A stretch of 64,000 nucleotides of DNA, taken from contig CP079859.1 of NCBI GenBank assembly GCA_019339365.1, positions 1,798,001-1,862,000 of the forward strand, written 5' to 3'. Origin of the DNA: Vibrio neptunius. Lineage in GTDB: Bacteria; Pseudomonadota; Gammaproteobacteria; Enterobacterales; Vibrionaceae. The translations under genes and the position numbers were made by a program. The notes under the pieces were generated by a model. The model was not told where the DNA came from. It did not search any database and saw nothing but the letters and a program-made list of their open reading frames with translations. Of this stretch, positions 1-7,613 are shown in pieces (position 1 is the stretch's first letter; each line of letters starts with the position of its first letter).

Positions 1-1638
1 CTGACTAACGGCAACATTAATAGCAGAAGCTATCGATGAAGGCATAACCGGTTCTTCAGCCAATGATGGTTTACTGACTTCTCGAACTATTATGTCGATC
101 AGTTGACGACCTCTATTTATGGCGTCTCTCCCCTTACTTAAGTGCTGAGCGAGCTGCTCTGGCGGTCGACTAAGTTCGATACCGTGATTTAAATGTTCGA
201 ATTCAAATTGCAGTTGTGCGAAAGGGCTTTGCATCTCATTTGCAATGGAGCTGGCGAGTGCTTGTGATTGTTTCACCTTCCGCTCGTGGTTTATGTACAC
301 CTGAACTTTTTTGAACACTCGCTCTAGCGCAGATAGTTCTTCGTTGGAGAAATAGACGCCGCCACTTTTTGAGCTTGAAACTAGGACATGAGATAGTTTG
401 TTTTGACGTTCATAGAGCGGTAAGACAAGGGCAGAGTTAGTTTCATTCATTCTATGATGAATAGCCCTAAGTGTTTGATCACATGATAGAAGTAAAGCCT
501 CTTCAACTTCTTCGATAACGAGAGAACTACTGTTGTTTGCAAAATACGAGCGGTAGAGATCTGCACCATGAGAATCATCAAGCAAGCGAAGTTGATCTTT
601 GGGAACTCCGAGATAAATCGCTAGTTGTTCCATGGCTGTAGAAGGTGAACTCCTAAAGTCTACTTCTAGTTGAGAAATCTTGTCGACGGGGCACATTACA
701 TCCCCGTACAAGACTTGACTCACGCCCTGCCTAACCACTTTATAAAGTGGTTGCCATGTCATACCAACAATCAAAACAACAAATAGGATCTCGAAGAGTT
801 CTGCACTGTCACCAGAGAAGGGCAGCAATATTGCGCACGCATAGATGACGGCAGTTATTCCGATACTAAGAGCAACAAAACATATATACTTGGGGCTATA
901 AAACCTCGATGTCAGCAGTGCATAACCCATCAAAAGCATTTCGCTGATTGAGAGCATTGGTGGTAACCAAGTCAATGAGAAATCATCGAAGAAAAAAGTG
1001 ACACCAACTTGAATGATAGCTGTGGAACACATGAAAATAGCGATGCCTAATATCATGTAGTTGATACGGTTCCGTCTGATTTGACTTGTACAATTTTTTA
1101 GGGACAGCAAATTAACAAGCGTCAGAAAAATGATGGTGGTAAAACCAAGAAAGAAGTATTTGGTGAAAGGGCCAAACTCTAATTGAAACTCACTCGGACC
1201 TACTATCTCTATACCGCTAACTGTCCACCCAGGGATCAGATTGACCACAACGCCAAATATAGAAATAAACGCAACCAATACCCCTTGCCACATCGGGGCA
1301 GATCGGCCCGTGTAGTGTTTGTGTAGCTTGGCGATAAAGCAACATGCGCAAGCAAAGGCAAGCGAGGTCGCTAAGTTGGCAATAATAGCCATGTTGATTG
1401 CCACTTCATCACTAAAATGCACCAGTAAGCCAGTATGAAAATAGCTATTGCTAAGAATCCATATGGAGACGCCAATTGAGTAGCAAATATAGTAGCTATA
1501 CTGCCACAAACTCAGTGCTCCATGACGTTTGGCAAGTACTGTACAAAAGTACACAGCCCAAATCAGCACCAATAGGGCGGTTAAAATTAAAACCACCGCC
1601 TTGGTATACATAAGTTGACTCAATAAATAACTGAACAT
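1..1638 (-). CDS. luxN: LuxN-like autoinducer sensor kinase, N-terminal 546 aa (runs off window), H-box His replaced by Asn
   Basis: The frame is open without a stop from the ATG at 1638 down to base 1. The N-terminal ~300 residues form a polytopic membrane domain with the LuxN pattern (IVGPSEFQLEFGPFTKYFF, DFSLTWLPP, ISEML-MGYALLTSRFYS). A cytoplasmic linker and a dimerisation/phosphotransfer helix follow, ending in GRQLIDIIVREVS as in V. harveyi LuxN. LuxN binds an acyl-homoserine lactone and switches between kinase and phosphatase. Where LuxN has His471 (AHEMRNP) this protein reads ANEMQSP: Asn467 encoded by AAT at 238-240 of the complement. The ATPase and receiver domains lie outside the window. 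No luxM synthase gene is adjacent upstream. Family assignment is firm; signalling output is inference. Confidence 0.88.
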   Translation of the reverse strand, partial: MFSYLLSQLMYTKAVVLILTALLVLIWAVYFCTVLAKRHGALSLWQYSYYICYSIGVSIWILSNSYFHTGLLVHFSDEVAINMAIIANLATSLAFACACCFIAKLHKHYTGRSAPMWQGVLVAFISIFGVVVNLIPGWTVSGIEIVGPSEFQLEFGPFTKYFFLGFTTIIFLTLVNLLSLKNCTSQIRRNRINYMILGIAIFMCSTAIIQVGVTFFFDDFSLTWLPPMLSISEMLLMGYALLTSRFYSPKYICFVALSIGITAVIYACAILLPFSGDSAELFEILFVVLIVGMTWQPLYKVVRQGVSQVLYGDVMCPVDKISQLEVDFRSSPSTAMEQLAIYLGVPKDQLRLLDDSHGADLYRSYFANNSSSLVIEEVEEALLLSCDQTLRAIHHRMNETNSALVLPLYERQNKLSHVLVSSSKSGGVYFSNEELSALERVFKKVQVYINHERKVKQSQALASSIANEMQSPFAQLQFEFEHLNHGIELSRPPEQLAQHLSKGRDAINRGRQLIDIIVREVSKPSLAEEPVMPSSIASAINVAVSQ

Positions 1639-2327
1639 GATGTTCTGCTTTCACCAGTTTTGACGTTACGAACGTTGGCCCGAATTTTATTTGTAGTTAT
1701 CGTCAATGTTCATTGGGAGCCTAGTAATTATCCAATGCGAAGGTGACAAAGTTTAAGCTACCCTCGGACGATATGTGTAGTGGTTCAACGCTTGGAAGTC
1801 TTGTGTACATGACAAAAAAAAATTATGCAACCTGTTTTTTATTTGTGTCTGAGCTCTGTCTCATTATTTATATTAAAGTTTTCTAACCAGACGAGTTAAG
1901 GAGTGGATTCTGAGCGAATGTAGTTAAGTCAGGTTGAATGTTTTTAGTACGACACTTGGTATTGCGATGAATTTAAAAGCAGATCATCTGGACTTAAGCG
2001 ACGATAGAAATTGACCTTCACGTCAAAATAAATTTTTTTTGCCAACTATTTCAGTGCCTAATACTGACTAATTTGATTTTAGGGGTGATTTTTCATAAAA
2101 AACAAAAGCTTAATAACTCTCTTGTGTCGTTTTAAGGATGAGAGGATTGATTTATCTGTTTGTTTTTTAAGATTAAAGTGCGTTCAATCAACAAAAAAGT
2201 TGGCGAAAATCAGAAGGTTGGCATACACTTTCCCAAGTAAAGCCGATATGTTGTTGATTGGCTGGGCAAAATGCTTTGGCGCTGTCAAGTCGGCAGCATT
2301 GTATAACACAGCTTTGAGGAAAGTTTT
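1639..2327. other. Long AT-rich intergenic region between luxN-like gene and ihfA
   Basis: This 689-base stretch separates two divergent genes and should hold both promoters. I see no convincing coding frame; a 106-codon frame from 2122 runs over the ihfA start in another frame and looks like a shadow. No luxM-like synthase and no Qrr-type small RNA signature was recognised. Confidence 0.5.
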
Positions 2328-2624
2328 ATGGCGCTCACAAAGGCCGATTTGGCTGAAAACCTGTTTGAGAAGCTCGGATACAGTAAACGGGATGCCAAGG
2401 AAACGGTTGAGGCGTTTTTCGAAGAAATTCGTAAGGCACTAGAGAGTGGCGAACAGGTAAAACTGTCTGGATTTGGTAACTTTGATCTTCGAGAAAAAAA
2501 CGAACGTCCAGGTCGAAACCCAAAGACGGGTGAAGACATTCCAATCAGCGCTCGTCGCGTTGTCACCTTCCGCCCGGGGCAAAAACTAAAAGCCCGTGTA
2601 GAAAATGCCAAGGTAGAAGACTAA
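2328..2624 (+). CDS. ihfA: Integration host factor alpha subunit
   Basis: IHF-alpha pairs with IHF-beta to bend DNA at specific sites in recombination, replication and transcription. The 98-aa product has the complete HU/IHF fold: N-terminal helices ([17 protein letters not shown]), the [18 protein letters not shown] arm with the intercalating proline, and the [19 protein letters not shown]-terminal segment typical of the alpha subunit. ATG at 2328 follows AGGAAAG. In enterobacteria ihfA sits directly behind pheT; here pheST is about 23 kb away. A strong hairpin follows the stop. Confidence 0.96.
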   Translation: MALTKADLAENLFEKLGYSKRDAKETVEAFFEEIRKALESGEQVKLSGFGNFDLREKNERPGRNPKTGEDIPISARRVVTFRPGQKLKARVENAKVED

Positions 2625-2660
2625 CAAGCACACCGTTTGTCAGTTGAAACCGACAGAATT

Positions 2661-2695
2661 CTAGAAGACGAATTAGTCGATAATTCGTCTTCTAG
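2661..2695 (+). terminator. 15-bp perfect hairpin after ihfA
   Basis: CTAGAAGACGAATTA and its exact reverse complement are separated by five bases (GTCGA) 37 bases after the ihfA stop. The tail (TTATTGC) is poor in T, so it may protect the mRNA end or act with the next hairpin. Confidence 0.6.
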
Positions 2696-2704
2696 TTATT
2701 GCTA

Positions 2705-2734
2705 AAAATACCCATGTTAAAGCTTGGGTATTTT
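2705..2734. terminator. Bidirectional terminator between ihfA and yciU
   Basis: AAAATACCCA and TGGGTATTTT form a 10-bp stem with A and T flanks on either side, placed between convergent genes, so it can serve both strands. Confidence 0.7.
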
Positions 2735-2741
2735 GTAGCAT

Positions 2742-3062
2742 TTAGTCTCGCTTCCACAACACGTGGCAGAACTTATGGTCCGGATCTCGGCTCACCAGTA
2801 AACGAGCAAAGACTTCATCTAAGACGTCATTCACTTCATTGACTAAGCCTATGCGGACTTCCGCGTACGTTTCCTTATCAACGTCAAAGCCAACATGACC
2901 AGACCAGTCATCGCCAGTTTCAACGAGTTCGGCAGCGCCACGATCATCAAATTGCGCAGTGAAAATAATAACGTCTGCTGCTTCCAGATTATCCGGAGCC
3001 ATTTCTAGAAAGATGTCATAAGCCGTTTCAATGGTGTCATCATAGGAGATCAGTTCAGACAT
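2742..3062 (-). CDS. yciU: YciU/HI1450 family putative dsDNA-mimic protein (DUF440)
   Basis: A 106-aa strongly acidic protein matching the DUF440 family (E. coli YciU, H. influenzae HI1450) over its whole length: TAYDIFLEMAPDNLEAADV, FDDRGAAELVE..DDW..HV.FD, and the end DPDHKFCHVLWKRD. HI1450 was proposed, from structure and charge, to mimic double-stranded DNA and was reported to bind HU-alpha. The spread of Asp/Glu is visible here. The gene starts two bases after the stop of yeiP (3065), so the two are probably one transcript. It lies convergent to ihfA, whose product is of the HU/IHF family. The cellular role is not settled. Confidence 0.9.
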   Translation of the reverse strand: MSELISYDDTIETAYDIFLEMAPDNLEAADVIIFTAQFDDRGAAELVETGDDWSGHVGFDVDKETYAEVRIGLVNEVNDVLDEVFARLLVSRDPDHKFCHVLWKRD

Positions 3063-3064
3063 AA

Positions 3065-3631
3065 TTACGCTCGACTCATGTATTTACGTTCAGTTGTATT
3101 GATCACAATACGGTCGCCCGTTGCTATGTACTCAGGAACTTGAACGGTCAGACCTGTCGCGAAACGTGCGGGTTTCGTGCGCGCTGAAGCTGAAGCGCCT
3201 TTAATTGATGGGTCAGTTTCTTCGATGACAAGCTCAACAGAGGCTGGAAGTTCCAGTCCTACTGCATTGCCATCAACGACAATGACGTGCAAACCTTGAA
3301 TTTCTTCAGTGACAAACTGTAGCTCATCTTCAATTTCTTCTTTTTTGAAGGTGTACTGAGTGTAATCTTCGTTATCCATGAAGATGTATTCGTCACCATC
3401 AACGTAGGAGAAAGCGACAGCACGTTTAAACATATCCACCGTTTCAACTACGTCGTCGGATTTAAAGCGCTCATCAACGCGTCCACCTGTTGCAAGATCA
3501 GTACAACGCAGTTTATAGATTTTTGCGCCGCCGCGACCGCCCGGAGTGGTGACTTCGATATCTTTGATCAAGAGTGTTTTGCCGCTAGATTCGATAGCAA
3601 AACCTTTTTTAAGTTCACTTGCCCTTGGCAT
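3065..3631 (-). CDS. yeiP: Elongation factor P-like protein (EfpL/YeiP)
   Basis: EF-P paralogue of 188 aa with the KOW-like N-terminal domain and two OB domains; the last ends in VPEYIATGDRIVINTTERKYMSRA-type sequence. It acts on the ribosome to relieve stalling at difficult peptide motifs. The tip loop reads TTPGGRGGAK, with Arg33 where canonical EF-P carries the modified Lys, as in the EfpL/YeiP subfamily; no epm modification gene is nearby. Yields to yciU two bases downstream, likely co-transcribed. Confidence 0.93.
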   Translation of the reverse strand: MPRASELKKGFAIESSGKTLLIKDIEVTTPGGRGGAKIYKLRCTDLATGGRVDERFKSDDVVETVDMFKRAVAFSYVDGDEYIFMDNEDYTQYTFKKEEIEDELQFVTEEIQGLHVIVVDGNAVGLELPASVELVIEETDPSIKGASASARTKPARFATGLTVQVPEYIATGDRIVINTTERKYMSRA

Positions 3632-3767
3632 AAAAATGTTTCCTTAATATGGAATGGAATCGCCGTATTATATACATAGTGTTTAAGGGAAGGAATATCT
3701 TGATTCATCCAGGCGAGTGGGCGAACATTAAGAAATCGAAGATCTAAAAATTATTGTTATCAACTAA

Positions 3768-4535
3768 ATGCATCTTTCCATTATCGATCCGAATCAACCT
3801 TTTCAAGCAAGGTATCAGCCTGCCATCAACGATCTTATCGCTTTTCTTAAAGGGGGACTGGGCGATAATCTACACAGTGTTTACCTTTATGGTAGTGTTG
3901 CTCGCAAGCGAGCGAGGCCTAATCGTTCAAATCTCGATGTTTTAGTGGTGACCAATGAGAGCTTTAGTGATGTCAGAACGACCCTATTCAATTCGATAAA
4001 ATGGCGTTTTCAGAAATCTTATCCCTTTATTAAAGATGTCTCCTTGAAGAACACGCTCGTAAAAGAAGTGGCCAGTTTGGAAAGCATATTTTCTTGGGGC
4101 TTCCAGTTACGCCACTGCTCGGTGTGCATTTATGGCGAAGACCTTTCCGAATGCTTTGGTGATTATGAGCCAAGTTGGGAAATTGCCAAACATTGGAATA
4201 TGGATGTGGAAGATTGGGTAGCCGTTTATCGTAATCGCATTGCTCGCTCCGCAACGCCAGAGGAACAGTCAAAAGCGCAGATAGTGATTGCTAAGAAGCT
4301 TTTGCGTGCGAGTTATTCCTTGGTGATGTACAAAGACAAGAATTGGTTTGATGATCCTATCGAGTGCGGCCAGAATTTTTTACGCTATTACCCAGATAAA
4401 CAAGTCGAAATTGAACGGTTAGGAATTTTGCTCACCGGACGGGTGATCGCAAAGCGCTCTGTGATTGGTATCCTTGATGGTTTCGGTGAGTGGTTGGCTA
4501 AGCAGTACAAAAAAACCGAATTTAAAATAGGCTGA
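3768..4535 (+). CDS. Nucleotidyltransferase-fold protein with altered active site
   Basis: A 255-aa protein with an MNT-type nucleotidyltransferase head: YLYGSVARKRARPNRSNLDV at residues 39-58. The Gly-Ser motif (42-43) is kept, but the DxD metal pair reads N55-L-D57, so the first carboxylate is lost. The remaining ~190 residues are mostly helical and resemble the tail of aminoglycoside-adenylyltransferase-like proteins only in a general way. Substrate is unknown. It stands alone between yeiP (divergent) and the toxin gene (convergent, sharing a terminator). Start at 3768 is the first ATG of a frame without a strong ribosome site. Confidence 0.7.
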   Translation: MHLSIIDPNQPFQARYQPAINDLIAFLKGGLGDNLHSVYLYGSVARKRARPNRSNLDVLVVTNESFSDVRTTLFNSIKWRFQKSYPFIKDVSLKNTLVKEVASLESIFSWGFQLRHCSVCIYGEDLSECFGDYEPSWEIAKHWNMDVEDWVAVYRNRIARSATPEEQSKAQIVIAKKLLRASYSLVMYKDKNWFDDPIECGQNFLRYYPDKQVEIERLGILLTGRVIAKRSVIGILDGFGEWLAKQYKKTEFKIG

Positions 4536-4547
4536 GATATTGATGAC

Positions 4548-4582
4548 GCGGCAATAAAAGCCTCACTGTCTTTTATTGCCGC
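4548..4582. terminator. Bidirectional terminator, 13-bp stem
   Basis: GCGGCAATAAAAG (4548-4560) pairs with CTTTTATTGCCGC (4570-4582); a short T-run follows on the plus strand. It lies between convergent genes. Confidence 0.8.
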
Positions 4583-4600
4583 TTTTAGGTATGTGGCTGA

Positions 4601-6451
4601 TTACTTATACGAGTTGGTTTCTACCGTAGAAGGATCAAAAACATTGACATATCGTGTGTACATCTTGGTGCTGAGGCTAGACTTTGATTCTGTACCGACA
4701 GTCATGCTGAGTTCACCAGTCTGCTTATCGTGTGTCAGATAATGGTCGAGGTGGGCACTCTTTAAACGATCTTGGTTAGCTTCTTCTTCCCAACTCCATT
4801 TCTGTGTGAGGCTTAAGCTGCATGACTGAGCTTGAGTTAGGTCAGTACTGTCTAAGCAATATTCTGTATTGTATGCGCTAATATAATGACCATCTCGATT
4901 GTAGATGAAAGCTTGTTGGTTATCGTATTCATCACACTCTTTAGCCGAAATATGCTGTTGAGTATCGATAGCCAGACATTGGTTCTTGAATCCGCCCAGT
5001 TGCAGATTAACTGGCCTGCCGCCAGTGAACACAGGGTGGTCCCAATCAACCACAAAATTAATGTTCTTGTTGACGCTATTGATTTGGTGATCGTCGTCTT
5101 TAGCGTAGTAAGTTCGTACTCCAAAGAATGGCGTCACGTTCGTCATATACCTAAAACCAGTGATGTCGACAGTGGAATCAATATCAAATTTGGTGTTTCC
5201 CGTCGCATCAGGGTCAGCAGAGTAAATGACTTCCATTTTTGGTAGGAAGCTTGCGTGGCCCATTTTGTTGATACGACTTTCATCTACAGGTAGTGTGATT
5301 CCCGCCGTATAGCCATGAATCGTGGTGACCATCACTGACTCCGCGGTTGGGTACTGCTCCCTTGCCCACTCGAAACCCACATGCTGAGGGCCATTTGAAT
5401 GGCGATCGACTCGATAGTCATTGGTTTCAAAGGATAACCATTTTGATTCTGTCCAGTTCGCCGAAGCTTCGAGTTTGCCTTTTGCACCGTCACTACTTGC
5501 GTCACCTCCCGCGACCACACCAAATGAAAAGGTCGAAATCTCACGGTTTGTGTAATTCTTGTTTAAATTGCTTTTAGGCACAGTGCGCAGGATATGGGCT
5601 TTTTCATTTGAAGCATTGAAATTGAAGTCATAACTTTGCGCGAGTGCTGTGGTCACCATCTCATGCTCGTCGCCGCCCTCAGGCCAAGGTATACCGCGTG
5701 TATGAAGCAGAATGTTGCCGAAGTTTCGGTTCAGTTGAATACCCGCACCAGTCGTTGAATCGTCAATTGCAATTCTCACTATTTTGGCATCAGGTGTTGC
5801 GCTTCCTTGGGTTCCAAATGGTAATGAACGCTGCAGTGTCACCTGATAAATCAGAGAAATATGGGCATTGTCACACATGCCTGTACTTTTTACGGGGCCT
5901 TGGTAAGTATTCCAGGTAGGGTTACATGCTGCATCACTGATGGCGCGTTTCGCCTCGATATAAAAAGCGACCCTAGGTATGCTGTTGTCTACCTCTGCAA
6001 GAGGGGAGATGCTTTTCTTTACTCGGCGTGTTTTTGGTTTGTATTCAAGACGTTTAAGGTTGGTGTCATCAGAACCCTCCAACTGACTAAACAGGAGTTT
6101 ACCTTTGTGTTCACTTATGATTAGCATATCTCCGAGAGTCAATAACCCTAAGCTTCTACGGAGCTTATCTTGAGCTATGTTTTTGTCAGATTCATGTTCT
6201 ATGTTGCTAAAATCGATCAAATAGCGTTTGTTCTGCGCTAAAACCTGAGTTTTGACTTGAGATAATGTCGGTGGTTTGCTGTTTCCGTTGACGAGATTTT
6301 CAGCATTGATGTAATTCACCGCACTTGAATCTTGTAAGGCACTGAGAATATTAATGGCTGCTCCAGCAGGCTCGTCAAATTCTGATGCCCAAATGTTGGT
6401 ACTCAAAACGCTTGATACAGCTATTAGAAGCAGGTTGAATTGTCTTTTCAT
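4601..6451 (-). CDS. Secreted pore-forming cytolysin, V. cholerae cytolysin/VvhA family, with beta-trefoil lectin domain
   Basis: Start chosen at the ATG at 6451 (MKRQFNLLLIAV), which begins a signal peptide cut near residue 22; the frame extends upstream but without signal character. Of 616 aa, ~24-145 is a pro-region ending in a basic stretch (KTRRVKKS, 140-147) suited to protease activation. Residues ~155-475 are the leukocidin-type cytolysin domain (DNSIPRVAFYIEAKRA; Cys176/Cys193; FSFGVVAGGDASSDGAKG stem region; DWDHPVFTGGRPVNL). Residues ~480-600 are a ricin-B-like trefoil with Cys492/506 and Cys532/544. The C-terminal beta-prism of V. cholerae HlyA is absent, as in VvhA, but a full pro-region is present. 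No chaperone gene (vvhB-like) lies next to it. Expected to oligomerise into a pore in animal cell membranes. Confidence 0.92.
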   Translation of the reverse strand: MKRQFNLLLIAVSSVLSTNIWASEFDEPAGAAINILSALQDSSAVNYINAENLVNGNSKPPTLSQVKTQVLAQNKRYLIDFSNIEHESDKNIAQDKLRRSLGLLTLGDMLIISEHKGKLLFSQLEGSDDTNLKRLEYKPKTRRVKKSISPLAEVDNSIPRVAFYIEAKRAISDAACNPTWNTYQGPVKSTGMCDNAHISLIYQVTLQRSLPFGTQGSATPDAKIVRIAIDDSTTGAGIQLNRNFGNILLHTRGIPWPEGGDEHEMVTTALAQSYDFNFNASNEKAHILRTVPKSNLNKNYTNREISTFSFGVVAGGDASSDGAKGKLEASANWTESKWLSFETNDYRVDRHSNGPQHVGFEWAREQYPTAESVMVTTIHGYTAGITLPVDESRINKMGHASFLPKMEVIYSADPDATGNTKFDIDSTVDITGFRYMTNVTPFFGVRTYYAKDDDHQINSVNKNINFVVDWDHPVFTGGRPVNLQLGGFKNQCLAIDTQQHISAKECDEYDNQQAFIYNRDGHYISAYNTEYCLDSTDLTQAQSCSLSLTQKWSWEEEANQDRLKSAHLDHYLTHDKQTGELSMTVGTESKSSLSTKMYTRYVNVFDPSTVETNSYK

Positions 6452-6859
6452 ACTATCTCTCTTGTTATTTGACGGCACAAACCTGAACGTTGGCAATCTG
6501 GACACCAATGAAGTTGATAACGGGAACAGTCAAGATTTGTGTGATGCGCTAGGTTTGGCCGAAATATAGAATTAAGCAGCACCGAATGTTCAAATAGTGG
6601 TTGCATGTCGTTAATAGTACAAATAGGGTTAAAAATGGGTTAAAAACCGCAAGCAAGAATACATGTTTTGTTATTAAATGATTGGTTTTGAACGAATGTC
6701 TCACACTGTTGGCGGCCAATCATGGATAGGTGGGGGCATCAATGGCGTTGCGACAATAGAGCGTAATCGATGAGTGCAAGCGGAGGCTGGAATCACAAAG
6801 GGCTGCTGGCTCGACTATACTTGTCATAGTGATGGACTCTTTACCCTGTCGGAGTTACT
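6452..6859. other. Intergenic region upstream of cytolysin and solute-binding protein
   Basis: About 400 bases between two divergent genes; it must contain both promoters. I found no coding frame, no partner chaperone and no clear operator palindrome. Confidence 0.5.
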
Positions 6860-7602
6860 TTGAATGTTCGGTTGATGCTTACAACTCTTTATTTAGTCTC
6901 TGCGTATGTTTTTGCACAGCCGGATGTCATTAAATTAACCAACGGTGAATGGCCTCCTTATCTGTCGAAATCTTTACCAAATGGTGGGCCATCATCGCAA
7001 GTTATTGTTGAGGCGTACAAACACCAAGGCATAGATGTGATTTGGGGTTGGTACCCGTGGCAACGGTCTTACGTTCTAGCTGAAGAAGGCCAATATGATG
7101 GAACAGTGATTTGGTCCGAAAACAAAAAGCGTCAAGCCGCCTTCCTCTATACCCTTCCTATTTTAGAGGATCGTCGTGTTTTTTTCATTTGGTTGACAAG
7201 GTCGTCAACTGGCATACGCTGAGTGACCTTAGTGAATATGAGATTGGTGGAACTATTGGTTATGAGTATTCAGATGAATTCCAGGAGGCTGAACGGCAAG
7301 GCGTGATTAATGTTCAGCGTATAGCAAAAGAAGTCGGGAATTTTAAAAAACTGCTGGCCAACCGAGTAGACTTAGTTGTGGCGACCGAAAGTGTTGGTTA
7401 TGCCCTAATTCGTAACAGTCTTTCTGTTGAGGAAGCCAAAAGAATCACTCATGCTAGAAAGTCCATCGATACGCAAAAATGGAGTGTACTCATCTCAAAT
7501 AACAGCCCTCATCAAAGGTATTTTGTGGAGCAGTTTAACCTAGGTTTAGAGAAACTGATCGCATCTGGCCGTTATGAGGAGATAATGAAAGATGCCAAAT
7601 AG
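6860..7602 (+). CDS. Extracellular solute-binding protein (SBP_bac_3 type), frameshifted
   Basis: Periplasmic amino-acid-type binding protein split by one missing base. The first frame has a signal peptide ending VSAYVFA, then VIKLTNGEWPPYL and GWYPWQRSYVLAEEGQYDGTV up to ~PILEDRRVFF. The second frame continues with LSEYEIGGTIGYEYSDEF and ends QFNLGLEKLIASGRYEEIM. The break falls in a run of seven T at 7179-7185; eight T would restore one frame of 247 aa, the usual size. No permease or ATPase gene is adjacent, so it may act as an orphan receptor or have lost transport partners. Reads convergent to polB. Confidence 0.75.
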
Positions 7603-7613
7603 TTTGTTCATTG

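Noticed and set aside
2122..2442. 106-codon plus-strand frame overlapping ihfA
   Set aside because: Most of it is ihfA read in another frame; no family character.
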